A DNA stretch of 64,000 nucleotides from Bacillus sp. Marseille-Q3570 (lineage in GTDB: Bacteria; Bacillota; Bacilli; Bacillales; Fictibacillaceae): NCBI RefSeq assembly GCF_946151055.1, contig NZ_CAMGYZ010000005.1:124001-188000 (forward strand), read 5' to 3'. Position numbers and translations under genes: made by a program. Below, one piece after another: positions 1 to 8,610 of the stretch. The notes below the pieces were generated by a model. That model was not told the origin of the DNA. It searched no databases and saw only the letters and a list, made by a program, of their open reading frames with translations. The first letter of the stretch is position 1; each line of letters starts with the position of its first letter.

Positions 1-1183
1 CTGCCTTCGGCTTGATGACAGCTCCATCCGGCGCAAGGTTCCCTTTTAATACTGCAATACCGCCTTCTTTATGTAATGGCTGGTCGAAAGATGATATGAT
101 CGGCCGGTACACTTTGGAGAATTCAACGGCATCAATCGTATTTCGGAGAATCTTGCCAGTTACGGTAAGCTCATCAAGGTGTAAGAGAGACCTTAATTCC
201 TTCAGAACGGCAGGAGTGCCTCCAGCTTTGAAGAAGTCTTCCATCTGGTATTCTCCCGCAGGTCTCAGATTGGCAATCATTGGCGTCGTCCTGCTTAGGT
301 CATCAAAATGGTGAAGAGGCAGTTCAATACCAAGTCGCCCGGCTATTGCTATGAGATGGATCACAGCATTTGTCGAACCCCCGACAGCCATAAGAGCTCG
401 AATAGCATTTTCAAAGGCTTTTTCAGTCATGATTTTCGAAGGGGTGATTTCCTTCTCGACCAATTCTACAATCTTTTTCCCTGTATCCACTGCATGTTTC
501 ATCCGACGGTTGTCTGTGGCTGGAATCGCAGCGCCTTCGGGAAGCATCATACCCAAAGCTTCAGCACACACAGACATCGTACTTGCACTGCCCATCACCA
601 TGCAATGTCCAGCTGTCGGCGCTAATGAAGCATTGATTTCGCCGAGGCTCTTTTCGTCGATCTGACCGCCTCGATATTCCTGCCAAAAGAAACGGCAATC
701 GGAGCATGCGCCTAATGTCCTGCCTTTATATTCCCCGTTATTCATCGGACCGCCTGTTATAAGGATTGTAGGGATATCAGCGCTTGCGGCACCCATCAAT
801 TGGGAGGGGGTGACCTTGTCGCAACCACCGATCAGCACGACTCCATCAATTGGTTGAGCCCGGATCATTTCTTCTGTATCCATAGCTGCAAGGTTTCGAT
901 AGAGCATAGTAGTGGGACTCGTGTTTATTTCACCCAATGAAATGGTCGGAAATTCAAGAGGAATGCCGCCAGCCATCAATACACCATTCTTCACCGCATC
1001 TACAATGGGCCCTACATGTGAATGACATCTATTGATTTCACTCTTCGTGTTACAGATTCCGATGACAGGTTTATCGTAATCTTCTGGCTCGAAACCAAGA
1101 TGCCGATTGAATGCTTGTCTGATGAATGTACTGAATCCCGAATCTCCATAAGAGGTAAGCTTCTCTGATTTTTTTTGAGTCAT
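1..1183 (-). CDS. IlvD/Edd-family dehydratase, sugar-acid type (3' end cut by window edge)
   Basis: This is the 5' two thirds of an IlvD/Edd-family iron-sulfur dehydratase, which converts a 2,3-dihydroxy acid to a 2-keto-3-deoxy acid. 394 codons are present of the usual 570-600. The ATG (complement of 1181-1183) follows an AAAGGAG box. Three cluster-binding cysteines of the family are visible: C44 in CNTKSE, C121 in CDKVTPS and C194 in AGHCMVMGS. The stretch GACSDCRFFWQEYRGG near residue 158 resembles the arabinonate/xylonate/gluconate branch more than the branched-chain amino acid enzyme. It is divergent from the acid-utilisation operon starting at 1496 and shares a matching operator with it, so a sugar-acid substrate is inferred. 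The exact substrate cannot be told. Confidence 0.9.
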   Translation of the reverse strand, partial: MTQKKSEKLTSYGDSGFSTFIRQAFNRHLGFEPEDYDKPVIGICNTKSEINRCHSHVGPIVDAVKNGVLMAGGIPLEFPTISLGEINTSPTTMLYRNLAAMDTEEMIRAQPIDGVVLIGGCDKVTPSQLMGAASADIPTILITGGPMNNGEYKGRTLGACSDCRFFWQEYRGGQIDEKSLGEINASLAPTAGHCMVMGSASTMSVCAEALGMMLPEGAAIPATDNRRMKHAVDTGKKIVELVEKEITPSKIMTEKAFENAIRALMAVGGSTNAVIHLIAIAGRLGIELPLHHFDDLSRTTPMIANLRPAGEYQMEDFFKAGGTPAVLKELRSLLHLDELTVTGKILRNTIDAVEFSKVYRPIISSFDQPLHKEGGIAVLKGNLAPDGAVIKPKA

Positions 1184-1218
1184 CAATAAAAAACTCCTTT
1201 CTTTTTGTTACTTTAATA

Positions 1219-1236
1219 TTATGGTAAGACCAATAA
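1219..1236. promoter_or_regulatory. Operator 1, TTATGGTAAGACCAATAA
   Basis: An imperfect palindrome of the form TGGT-N3-ACCA lies 36 bp upstream of the IlvD-type gene on the minus strand. A near copy in inverted orientation lies at 1438-1460. TGGT-N3-ACCA is a known operator shape for FadR/LldR-type GntR regulators. No regulator with an obviously matching site is encoded in this window, so it probably lies to the left. Confidence 0.6.
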
Positions 1237-1371
1237 AGGCTTGAAAACTTTAAACCTATGAATATATTAGCACAGACTATATTAATTTGCAGAAAATTAT
1301 AAAAATACATTTGCTGGATCCATAATAAAAAGATGTATTATAAGATAATTTGTTTAAATTTAAAAACAAGG

Positions 1372-1401
1372 TTGACAAAATTTTCAGAAATATAATAAAA
1401 T
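1372..1401 (+). promoter_or_regulatory. SigA-type promoter of the 1496-9396 operon
   Basis: TTGACA at 1372-1377 is followed after 18 bp by TAAAAT at 1396-1401. The predicted start of transcription is just upstream of operator 2, so a bound repressor would block elongation or open-complex formation. Confidence 0.55.
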
Positions 1402-1437
1402 AACAATAACTTCATAGGAGAAGTCCTTAATTTTCGT

Positions 1438-1460
1438 ATTATTGGTCAGACCATAATAAT
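1438..1460. promoter_or_regulatory. Operator 2, core TTGGTCAGACCA
   Basis: A palindrome with core TTGGTCAGACCA (1442-1453) flanked by ATTA and TAAT arms sits between the promoter at 1372-1401 and the ribosome site of the LarA-like gene. It matches operator 1, which implies joint control of both divergent units. Confidence 0.7.
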
Positions 1461-1495
1461 ATAATAACTAAACTCGCCGTATTGGAGTTGTGTGT

Positions 1496-2758
1496 ATGAT
1501 TGAAATGATCGAAATTGAACAATGTTTTCCAGATGCTCAACTTCAAGATTTACATAAAAAAATCCATACAGAAATCAATAGACATGTATTATCAGATCGT
1601 TTACCACCAAATGCCGAAATTGCCATAACAGCTGGTAGCAGAGGAATAACGAATATTGTGGAAATCCTCAAGTCCATCGTAAGCACAGTTAAAGAATTAG
1701 GATTCAAACCCTTTTTGGTACCAGCAATGGGGAGTCATGGAGGCGCGACAGCTGAAGGGCAATTGGAAGTGCTCAAGCATTTAGGGATTACAGAAACCGT
1801 GGTGGGGGCGCCGATCCGCTCTTCGATGGATGTTGAGTTAATCGGTCATACACCGAACGGCACTCCAGTTTACATGGATAAGAACGCCTACCATGCAAAT
1901 GGCATCATCGTCGTCAATCGTGTCAAAGCGCATACTGCTTTTCGAGGAAAAGTAGAGAGCGGTTTAAGTAAGATGGTGACAATCGGACTGGGGAAAATCA
2001 AAGGGGCAACATTCGTTCATAGCAATGGTGCATTGCGAATGGCTGAAAATATTGAAAGCGTTTCCAGATTTGCGATTGAAAATAGTTCGATCCTGATGGG
2101 GCTGGCGATCATTGAAAATGGCTATGACGAGACTGCAGATATCATCGGAGTCAGTAAAGAGGAATGGCACAAGAGGGAAGCCGAGCTACTTGATTGGTCG
2201 AAAAGTATGATGCCGAGTCTTCCAATCGATGATATCGATCTATTGGTCATCGAGGAAATGGGAAAGTGTTTTAGTGGGACAGGAATGGACCCGAATATAA
2301 TCGGAAGATGGAGAATCGAAGGTGTACCAGAACCAGAAAGTCCTGATATCAACAAGCTTGTTATTCTAGATTTGGCAGATAATTCATTCGGCAATGCACA
2401 AGGAATTGGGTTGGCGGATTTCACAACCCAGCGGCTAGTCGATAAAATTGATCGGAACTCAACTTATACGAATGCACTGACAAGTACATACCTGCAACGG
2501 GCGATGCTCCCATTGATCTATCGGACAGAGAAAACGGCGATTGAAACCGCAATTCGAAGCCTGGGCCCTGACTTTGTACGGGACAAGCTGAAAATGGTCC
2601 AAATCGCAAATACGCTTCATTTAAAACGTGTCTCCGTTTCAAAACCAGTGTTGGAAGAACTGCAGGCACAAGGAAAAAAGATCAAAATGGTTGGCAAGTA
2701 TGCACTCACTTATGACGAGACGGAAGAATTGACAAGAAAGCTGACTATCCATTCTTAA
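1496..2758 (+). CDS. LarA-like (DUF2088) nickel-pincer racemase homologue
   Basis: About 420 residues resembling LarA, the lactate racemase that uses a nickel-pincer nucleotide, and its hydroxyacid racemase or epimerase homologues. Visible motifs include AMGSHGGATAEGQ near residue 80, which holds the first catalytic histidine position, and RVKAHTAFRGKVESGLSKM near residue 145, which holds a second histidine and candidate cofactor lysines. ATG 1496 is preferred over GTG 1490 because GGAG at 1484-1487 lies 8 bases before it. It is the first gene of the acid operon, 17 bases before the SAF-domain gene. LarB, LarC and LarE cofactor genes are not nearby, so cofactor supply must come from elsewhere if the protein is a true racemase. 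Racemisation or epimerisation of the imported acid is inferred. Confidence 0.8.
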   Translation: MIEMIEIEQCFPDAQLQDLHKKIHTEINRHVLSDRLPPNAEIAITAGSRGITNIVEILKSIVSTVKELGFKPFLVPAMGSHGGATAEGQLEVLKHLGITETVVGAPIRSSMDVELIGHTPNGTPVYMDKNAYHANGIIVVNRVKAHTAFRGKVESGLSKMVTIGLGKIKGATFVHSNGALRMAENIESVSRFAIENSSILMGLAIIENGYDETADIIGVSKEEWHKREAELLDWSKSMMPSLPIDDIDLLVIEEMGKCFSGTGMDPNIIGRWRIEGVPEPESPDINKLVILDLADNSFGNAQGIGLADFTTQRLVDKIDRNSTYTNALTSTYLQRAMLPLIYRTEKTAIETAIRSLGPDFVRDKLKMVQIANTLHLKRVSVSKPVLEELQAQGKKIKMVGKYALTYDETEELTRKLTIHS

Positions 2759-2775
2759 GAAAGGAGAAACTCGAT

Positions 2776-3075
2776 GTGGAAGCGACTTCGCAAAAGGTGA
2801 AATCAGCATTAGTGATCCATCCATCAGATAATGTAGCCGTTGCTCTTACAGATTTGAAAAAAGGCGAGCCATGTACTGTTCGCTCTGGGGAGGATGAATA
2901 CATAATTACAATCAATGATGACATCCACTTCGGCCATAAATTCGCTATATCAATCATTGAGGAAAATGAAAGCGCTTTAAAATATGGAGAAGAAATCGGA
3001 AAAATGAGCAGCCCTGTTCAGAAAGGGGAGTGGGTCCACACTCATAACATGTACTGCGAAAGGGGGAGGAAGTAA
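2776..3075 (+). CDS. UxaA-type dehydratase, small (SAF domain) subunit
   Basis: A 99-residue protein corresponding to the N-terminal SAF domain of altronate dehydratase (UxaA) or to the alpha subunit SuyA of sulfolactate sulfo-lyase. The motif HPSDNVAVAL near residue 15 and GHKFAI near residue 55 are typical of this domain. The start is a GTG at 2776 behind AAGGAG; an ATG two bases upstream is out of frame. The stop codon overlaps the start of the next gene by one base, so the two polypeptides are probably made together as one enzyme. The split arrangement is common outside the fused UxaA and GarD enzymes. Confidence 0.82.
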   Translation: MEATSQKVKSALVIHPSDNVAVALTDLKKGEPCTVRSGEDEYIITINDDIHFGHKFAISIIEENESALKYGEEIGKMSSPVQKGEWVHTHNMYCERGRK

Positions 3076-4244
3076 TGGTTGATACATTCATGGGTTATTC
3101 ACGGAAAGATGGACAGGTCGGGGTCCGGAATCAAATTGCGATTATTCCTTCTGTATTCTGTTCGGCGAAAGTTGCGGAGCGAATTGCCTATCAAGTTCCC
3201 GGGAGCGTCTATTTCAGACATCCTGTAGGATGCAGTCAGGTAGGGGAGGACCTGGAAGTCACAGCAAAAACATTGATTGCGATTGGAAAGAACCCCAACT
3301 TTGCAGGTGTCGTTGTTGTCGGGCTTGGCTGTGAACGATTTTCCCCATATGAACTGGCGGAAGGTATCGCTCCTTCCCAAAAGATGCTTGAAACAGTGGT
3401 GATTCAGAAAGAAGGAGATTCTTTAGCGGCCATCCAAAAAGGGAGCAAAATCGCACGTGAAATGCAGCAAATTGCTTCTAGACAAGGGAGAGAAGAATTC
3501 CCAGTGAGTGAGCTGATGATCGGGCTGAATTGCGGCGGCTCGGATATGACCTCAGGATTGATCGCAAATCCAGCGTTGGGATATGCCTCCGACAAGCTGG
3601 TAGACCAGGGGGGTTCATCAATCTTAAGTGAAATAACCGAATTGATTGGTACAGAAGATATTCTTGCAAGAAGAGCAATCGATGACAGAATCGCTGATTC
3701 AATTTGGGAAACAATCAATCTCACGGAGGAGAAGCTGCAAAGACAGAGTCAAAATTCAAGCAACAAAGAGCGGACCCACCTCATATCAAAAGGGAATTAT
3801 GATGGCGGGCTATCCAGTGTTGTAGAAAAATCACTGGGGAGCATGAAAAAATCAGGGAATGCCCCTTTCAGTGGTGTTATCCGATATGGACATCAGCCGA
3901 GCCGTAAAGGATTGTTCTTATTAGATTCACCTGGACATGACGGTGAAGTTTCTACTGGTCAGGTAGCTGCAGGGGCCCAAATGATTTTGTTCCCTACTGG
4001 GAGGGGGACTCCTACAGGCTTTCCAGGCGTTCCTGTCATTAAAATCACAGGTAATAATCGTACCTATGAAAAAATGAAAGAAAACATAGATATCAACGCT
4101 GGAGAAGTATTGGTAGGAAAGAAAACCTTAGAACAAATGGGAGAAGAAATCTACCAGGAAATCGTGGAGGTCGCTTCAGGAAAACAGGTAAAAGCAGAAA
4201 TATTAGGCCATGATGAACAATTTTGTATAACAAGACTCCCATGA
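3075..4244 (+). CDS. UxaA-type dehydratase, large subunit
   Basis: A 389-residue protein matching the catalytic C-terminal part of altronate/galactarate dehydratases and SuyB. Motifs include GYSRKDGQVGVRN at the N terminus, HPVGCSQVGED near residue 49, GLGCERF near residue 83, GLNCGGSDMTSG near residue 149 and FPTGRGTPTGFPGVPVIKITGN near residue 305. The conserved cysteines and histidines of the metal site are present. It shares one base with the SAF subunit. The family removes water (or sulfite in SuyAB) from hydroxy acids; with LarA-like and dehydrogenase neighbours, a multi-hydroxy acid is the probable substrate. Altronate, galactarate and sulfolactate cannot be told apart from sequence alone. 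Confidence 0.85.
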   Translation: MVDTFMGYSRKDGQVGVRNQIAIIPSVFCSAKVAERIAYQVPGSVYFRHPVGCSQVGEDLEVTAKTLIAIGKNPNFAGVVVVGLGCERFSPYELAEGIAPSQKMLETVVIQKEGDSLAAIQKGSKIAREMQQIASRQGREEFPVSELMIGLNCGGSDMTSGLIANPALGYASDKLVDQGGSSILSEITELIGTEDILARRAIDDRIADSIWETINLTEEKLQRQSQNSSNKERTHLISKGNYDGGLSSVVEKSLGSMKKSGNAPFSGVIRYGHQPSRKGLFLLDSPGHDGEVSTGQVAAGAQMILFPTGRGTPTGFPGVPVIKITGNNRTYEKMKENIDINAGEVLVGKKTLEQMGEEIYQEIVEVASGKQVKAEILGHDEQFCITRLP

Positions 4245-4364
4245 CAATGTATTAATCAATTGTTTTCATTTACACTAGGTTAATTGGAAAAACATAACAA
4301 GGAGGGTAGGGGTGTACTTAGCTGGTTGTTTTACAAAAATCTATTTTTACAAGGGGGAAGAAGA

Positions 4365-5366
4365 ATGAAGAAATTAGTTTCTATGATATTTGTTCTGTTG
4401 CTTACTTTTGCACTAACAGCATGTAACAGTGGTGGTCAGGAGTCAAGTGGTGAAGCTTCATCAGATGGATCAAAGTCCGATTTCCCTAATAAACCGATAA
4501 ACGTGATTGTGTCTTATTCAGCTGGTGGGGGGACTGACACTGGAGCGCGTATATTATTGCCATATGTTGAGGAAGAGTTAGGTGTAACAGTGAATGTGGT
4601 CAACAAACCCGGTGGTGGTGGCTGGGTTGGATGGACAGAATTGGCGAATGCAGAGCCAGATGGTTATACAATCGGCTATATCAATACACCTAATTTGATG
4701 ACTGGTTATCTTGATCCTAAATTCAACCGAAAACAGAATTTGGAGAGCTTTGCTCCAATTGCCAACCATGTTGTTGATCCAGGGGCAATAGCGATCCGTG
4801 CCGATGAGGATCGGTTCACCGACATTAAAGAATTGATTGAATATGCAAAAGAGAATGAATTGACCGCAACTTCTACAGGTGTTGGAAGTGATGATCATTA
4901 CGCATCTTTGAAGTTGAACGATAAATTCGGTACTAAATTCAAAGCTGTCCATAATAAAGGGGCGGCAGATAGTAAGGCATCTGTTCTTGGCGGACATGTA
5001 GATGTGTTGTTTGCAAATGTTGGCGAGTTGGCATCCCTTCAAAAAGAAGGTGATATCAAAATCGTTGCAGTGATGGGTAAAGAAAGATCACCTTTCTTAG
5101 AAGATGTCCCTACATTGGAAGAGAGCGGCTATGAAGGTGTGTATTCCTGGTCTGCACGTGGATTGGCAGCACCAGCTGGAATCGACCCAGAAAAACTTGA
5201 AATCCTTAGAGCAGCATTTGAAAAAGGAATTAAAAATGAAGAACAAAAGAAAAAAATGGGTGATATGGGATTGCAAGTTGAATATTTAGAAGGAGACGAA
5301 TACAAACAACTATTAAAAGACGATGAAAAAGCTGTCAAAGACTTAAGCGATCTGATGGGTTGGTAA
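4365..5366 (+). CDS. tctC: TctC-type solute-binding lipoprotein (tripartite tricarboxylate transporter family)
   Basis: A 333-residue extracytoplasmic binding protein of the TTT family. ATG 4365 is preferred to the in-frame ATG 4284 because a GGGGG-rich ribosome site precedes it and a clean lipoprotein signal follows, ending in the lipobox LTAC (Cys about residue 20). Typical family features follow: FPNKPINVIVSYSAGGGTD near residue 42, the NKPGGGGWVG loop and GGHVDVLFAN near residue 210. It delivers a carboxylic acid to TctA/TctB, encoded next. A large stem-loop separates it from tctB. Confidence 0.92.
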   Translation: MKKLVSMIFVLLLTFALTACNSGGQESSGEASSDGSKSDFPNKPINVIVSYSAGGGTDTGARILLPYVEEELGVTVNVVNKPGGGGWVGWTELANAEPDGYTIGYINTPNLMTGYLDPKFNRKQNLESFAPIANHVVDPGAIAIRADEDRFTDIKELIEYAKENELTATSTGVGSDDHYASLKLNDKFGTKFKAVHNKGAADSKASVLGGHVDVLFANVGELASLQKEGDIKIVAVMGKERSPFLEDVPTLEESGYEGVYSWSARGLAAPAGIDPEKLEILRAAFEKGIKNEEQKKKMGDMGLQVEYLEGDEYKQLLKDDEKAVKDLSDLMGW

Positions 5367-5375
5367 CTTAGTAAA

Positions 5376-5443
5376 CTGGCTGAAAGGGTATCAGGCATTC
5401 CGCTATGTTGGAATTCCGGGAGATGCCTGACCCTGGAAGCCAG
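5376..5443 (+). other. Long stem-loop between tctC and tctB
   Basis: CTGGCT at 5376 pairs with AGCCAG ending at 5443, and TCAGGCAT pairs with ATGCCTGA inside it. There is no T-run, so this looks like an RNA-stability or partial-readthrough structure rather than a strong terminator. It would allow the binding protein to be made in excess over the permeases. Confidence 0.7.
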
Positions 5444-5472
5444 CTTCAACCAAAGGAAAGGGGAAAGTTGCT

Positions 5473-5946
5473 GTGACCAGAAAAATTCACCAGGATCTAT
5501 ATGTTGGTTTAGTTATTATTTTAATTTCGATCTTCCTTTACAACAAAACATTCGATTTGATTGAAGCAGCTGCCAATTATCCTCGAATTTTACTTGTCTT
5601 ATTTTTGGGTTTTGGGATCATCATTTTGTTAAGCGGAATTAAAAAGACAAAATCTTTAAGAAAAGAAGAGCGTGTAGAATATAGCGGTGATGAACAACCA
5701 TTAAGTTTCGGTATGTTGAAATCCCCATTGGTGACCCTTGGGATCGTTGTCATCTATGTCTTTTTGTTAAGTATAATCGGATTTTTTCCTGCAACGGTTT
5801 TATTCATGGTAGTCTTCCTGGGATTCATGAAAGTCAAAGATTGGAAAACTTATATTTTCACAATCGGAGGTTTGAATCTATTTATCTATCTTGTTTTTGT
5901 CATGCAATTGAATGTTCAGCTGCCGAAAGGAATTTTCTTTGATTAG
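5473..5946 (+). CDS. tctB: TctB-type small membrane subunit
   Basis: A 157-residue protein with four hydrophobic segments (about residues 10-25, 38-55, 82-105 and 125-145), as expected for TctB. It starts at GTG 5473 behind AAAGGAAAGGGG and is followed 14 bases later by tctA. TctB proteins are poorly conserved, so assignment rests on size, topology and position between tctC and tctA. Confidence 0.85.
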   Translation: MTRKIHQDLYVGLVIILISIFLYNKTFDLIEAAANYPRILLVLFLGFGIIILLSGIKKTKSLRKEERVEYSGDEQPLSFGMLKSPLVTLGIVVIYVFLLSIIGFFPATVLFMVVFLGFMKVKDWKTYIFTIGGLNLFIYLVFVMQLNVQLPKGIFFD

Positions 5947-5960
5947 GAGGTGGAAGAAAT

Positions 5961-7502
5961 ATGGGTGCGGATCTATTTAACGAAGTATTACATAATCTAT
6001 TATCCTTTCAGACGATTATGGCAATCCTCATGGGGGTCGTAGGTGGGATTATTGTAGGATCTTTACCTGGCCTAAGTGCGACAATGGCAGTTGCTCTACT
6101 GATTCCAGTCACTTTCGGAATGGAACCTGTAGCTGGGTTGACAATGCTGACAGCGATCTATACATCAGCATTATATGGCGGATCGATTTCAGCCATATTG
6201 ATTCATACTCCTGGTACGCCCGCTTCTGCTGCAACAAGTTTGGATGGTTATCAAATGACGTTGAAGGGTCAAGGTGCGAAAGCGATTGGAATTTCAACTG
6301 TTTCGTCCATGATTGGAGGAACAATCAGTGCGCTAGCATTGCTGTTTCTTGCTCCTCCTCTTTCAAGAATCTCATTAGCTTTCAGTGCTCCTGAGTATTT
6401 TTTAATTGCTGTTTTTGGATTGACGATTATCGGAAGCCTTGCTTCTAAATCGGTGGCAAAAGGGTTGACGGCGGGTATTGTCGGCCTATTGATCGGCGCT
6501 GTGGGTGTTGATATCCTTACAGGCTATCCGCGTTTTACGTTCGGAAGCATCTCCCTGGAATCAGGAGTTTCACTTGTGCCAGCGATGATTGGTCTATTTT
6601 CTTTATCCCAAGTTATGATCCAAGCCGAAAATCGTGGAAAACCGAAACAACAAAAGATATCTAAAGATAAAATGTCCGGTAAAGTGTTACCGACAATGAA
6701 GGAATTCAAGAGCATCTGGGTGACGATTTTACGTTCCTCAGGAATTGGAACTTTTGTCGGAATGCTCCCTGGAGCTGGTGGGGATATCGGCTCATGGGTC
6801 GGCTACAACGAGGCAAAACGATTCTCTAAAAACAAAGAGAAATTTGGAACAGGCTGTATTGAAGGGGTTGCAGCACCAGAATCAGCTAATAATGCTGTAA
6901 CGGGTGGGGCGCTAATTCCGCTGTTGACCTTAGGGATTCCCGGCAGTTCGACAACAGCTGTCCTTCTAGGCGGATTGATGATTCAAGGACTGGTTCCTGG
7001 TCATGAGCTATTTACGACGAATGCGAACATCACTTATTCAGTGATCATCGGGTTTATTATAGCGAGTATTCTCTTAGGGGTGATTGGACTTGCTGGAGCA
7101 AGATGGTTCGTTAAGATTTCAGGTGTATCAGAAAGCATCCTGGCACCGATCATTATCGGATTATGTGTGGTTGGATCGTATGCCATCAACAATAACATGT
7201 TTGATGTATGGATCATGGTGATTTTTGGAGTAATCGGATATTTTATGCGGAAAACTGGCTTTCATCCTGCACCTGTCATTCTGGGGATGATCTTAGGTCC
7301 GATTGCTGAAAATGGCATGAGGCAATCAATGCTGATGGCAAAAGGGGATTTGCTGAGTTATTATCTCGGTCGTCCGATTTGCGTCGTGTTAATCATACTT
7401 ACAATCATCTCGCTATTTACTCCTTTATTCATGAAATGGTGGGAGAAAAGGGGAGCGGGTAAACCAGCTATGGGAGACCATTCTAATGAAGAAAAAATGT
7501 AG
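5961..7502 (+). CDS. tctA: TctA-type large permease
   Basis: A 513-residue membrane protein of the TctA family with about 12 hydrophobic segments. Family signatures are present: GSLPGLSATMAVALLIPVTF near residue 33, LYGGSISAILIHTPGTPASA near residue 71, GMLPGAGGDIGSWVGYNEAK near residue 268 and GGALIPLLTLGIPGSSTTAV near residue 315. The AGGAGG box precedes ATG 5961 by about 10 bases. With TctC and TctB it forms a secondary, ion-driven high-affinity carboxylate importer. Confidence 0.93.
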   Translation: MGADLFNEVLHNLLSFQTIMAILMGVVGGIIVGSLPGLSATMAVALLIPVTFGMEPVAGLTMLTAIYTSALYGGSISAILIHTPGTPASAATSLDGYQMTLKGQGAKAIGISTVSSMIGGTISALALLFLAPPLSRISLAFSAPEYFLIAVFGLTIIGSLASKSVAKGLTAGIVGLLIGAVGVDILTGYPRFTFGSISLESGVSLVPAMIGLFSLSQVMIQAENRGKPKQQKISKDKMSGKVLPTMKEFKSIWVTILRSSGIGTFVGMLPGAGGDIGSWVGYNEAKRFSKNKEKFGTGCIEGVAAPESANNAVTGGALIPLLTLGIPGSSTTAVLLGGLMIQGLVPGHELFTTNANITYSVIIGFIIASILLGVIGLAGARWFVKISGVSESILAPIIIGLCVVGSYAINNNMFDVWIMVIFGVIGYFMRKTGFHPAPVILGMILGPIAENGMRQSMLMAKGDLLSYYLGRPICVVLIILTIISLFTPLFMKWWEKRGAGKPAMGDHSNEEKM

Positions 7503-7552
7503 AACATTTTTGGCTAGGATGTAAACATGCTCATAAAATCGGGGGGATCCAA

Positions 7553-8548
7553 ATGAAAAAAATCCTTTATTTTGACGATACGTTTGATGAGTTCAAAGAT
7601 ATATTGCTTACCCACACGCCCACTGGTTTCGATCTGATCTTTTGGGAAGAGTTGACTGAAAAGGAACGTGAGGAGCAACTACCTAAAACAGATTACCTGC
7701 TTGTCGCTACGAAGAAAATTGGAGAAGAAATCCTTTCAAAAGCGAAAAAAGCGAAATTAATCCAAAAGACTGGTGTGGGGATGGATAATATCGATTTACC
7801 TGTAGCAGCACATCATAAACTCCCTGCTTGTAATACTCCTGGAGCGAATTCGACCGGGGTGGCAGAATTGACGATCTTGCTCATTTTAGCTTTATACAGG
7901 AAACTTCCGCTCATCAATATGGAGACCAAGAATGGAAATTGGTTAATGTGGGAGCTTCGTCCATCTTCTTATGAAATGGAAGGAAAAACACACGGATTCA
8001 TCGGCTTTGGAAATATAGGACGGGAAGCAGCAAAAAGGTCGAAGGCGTTTGGGACGAACATCATCTATTACGATAAATTCCGTGCAACTTCGGAACAAGA
8101 ACAACAGTTGGAAGCAAAATACCTACCAATGGAGGAAGTATTGAGACGATCAGATATCATCAGTCTGCATATCCCATTGCTTCCAGAAACAAAAGGGTTG
8201 ATCGGTGAAACGGAATTGAATCTGATGAAGGACAACGCGGTTTTGATAAATGTTTCCCGAGGCGGAATCGTACAAGAAGGTGCCCTTTACGATGCCCTGG
8301 TTGAACACCGAATTGCAGGAGCAGCATTGGATGTATGGGAAAATGAACCGATTAATCCCGAAAATCCTCTGTTGGCCTTGGAGAATCTCATTGCTTCCCC
8401 CCATATTGGAGCTGGAACAAGGGATACGTTGAATCGGGTATTGCATATGGCGTTTCAAAATATAAAAAGGGTTGATGAAGGTGGGCTTCCTCAGTTTGTT
8501 ATGAATAATGTGAAAAAAGCTAGATTCGATGAGTCCACCGTCATCTAG
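7553..8548 (+). CDS. D-isomer-specific 2-hydroxyacid dehydrogenase
   Basis: A 331-residue SerA/LdhA-type dehydrogenase. The NAD-binding glycine motif GFIGFGNIGREAAKR lies near residue 148. Catalytic positions are recognisable: R in NVSRGG near residue 236, E in ENEP near residue 264 and H in ASPHIGAGTRDT near residue 283. It probably interconverts a 2-keto and a 2-hydroxy acid, for example product reduction or substrate oxidation in this pathway. It follows tctA by 50 bases in the same direction. Glyoxylate reductase or phosphoglycerate dehydrogenase activity cannot be excluded. Confidence 0.88.
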   Translation: MKKILYFDDTFDEFKDILLTHTPTGFDLIFWEELTEKEREEQLPKTDYLLVATKKIGEEILSKAKKAKLIQKTGVGMDNIDLPVAAHHKLPACNTPGANSTGVAELTILLILALYRKLPLINMETKNGNWLMWELRPSSYEMEGKTHGFIGFGNIGREAAKRSKAFGTNIIYYDKFRATSEQEQQLEAKYLPMEEVLRRSDIISLHIPLLPETKGLIGETELNLMKDNAVLINVSRGGIVQEGALYDALVEHRIAGAALDVWENEPINPENPLLALENLIASPHIGAGTRDTLNRVLHMAFQNIKRVDEGGLPQFVMNNVKKARFDESTVI

Positions 8549-8610
8549 TTGCCCCAATCCTCTATTATAAGACTACTTGAGAGTTTTCTATAAAAGGAGA
8601 GAAATTTTAA

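Noticed and set aside
12-665. Plus-strand reading frames of about 100 residues across the left edge
   Set aside because: They are shadows of the minus-strand IlvD/Edd gene, whose motifs are clear and continuous.
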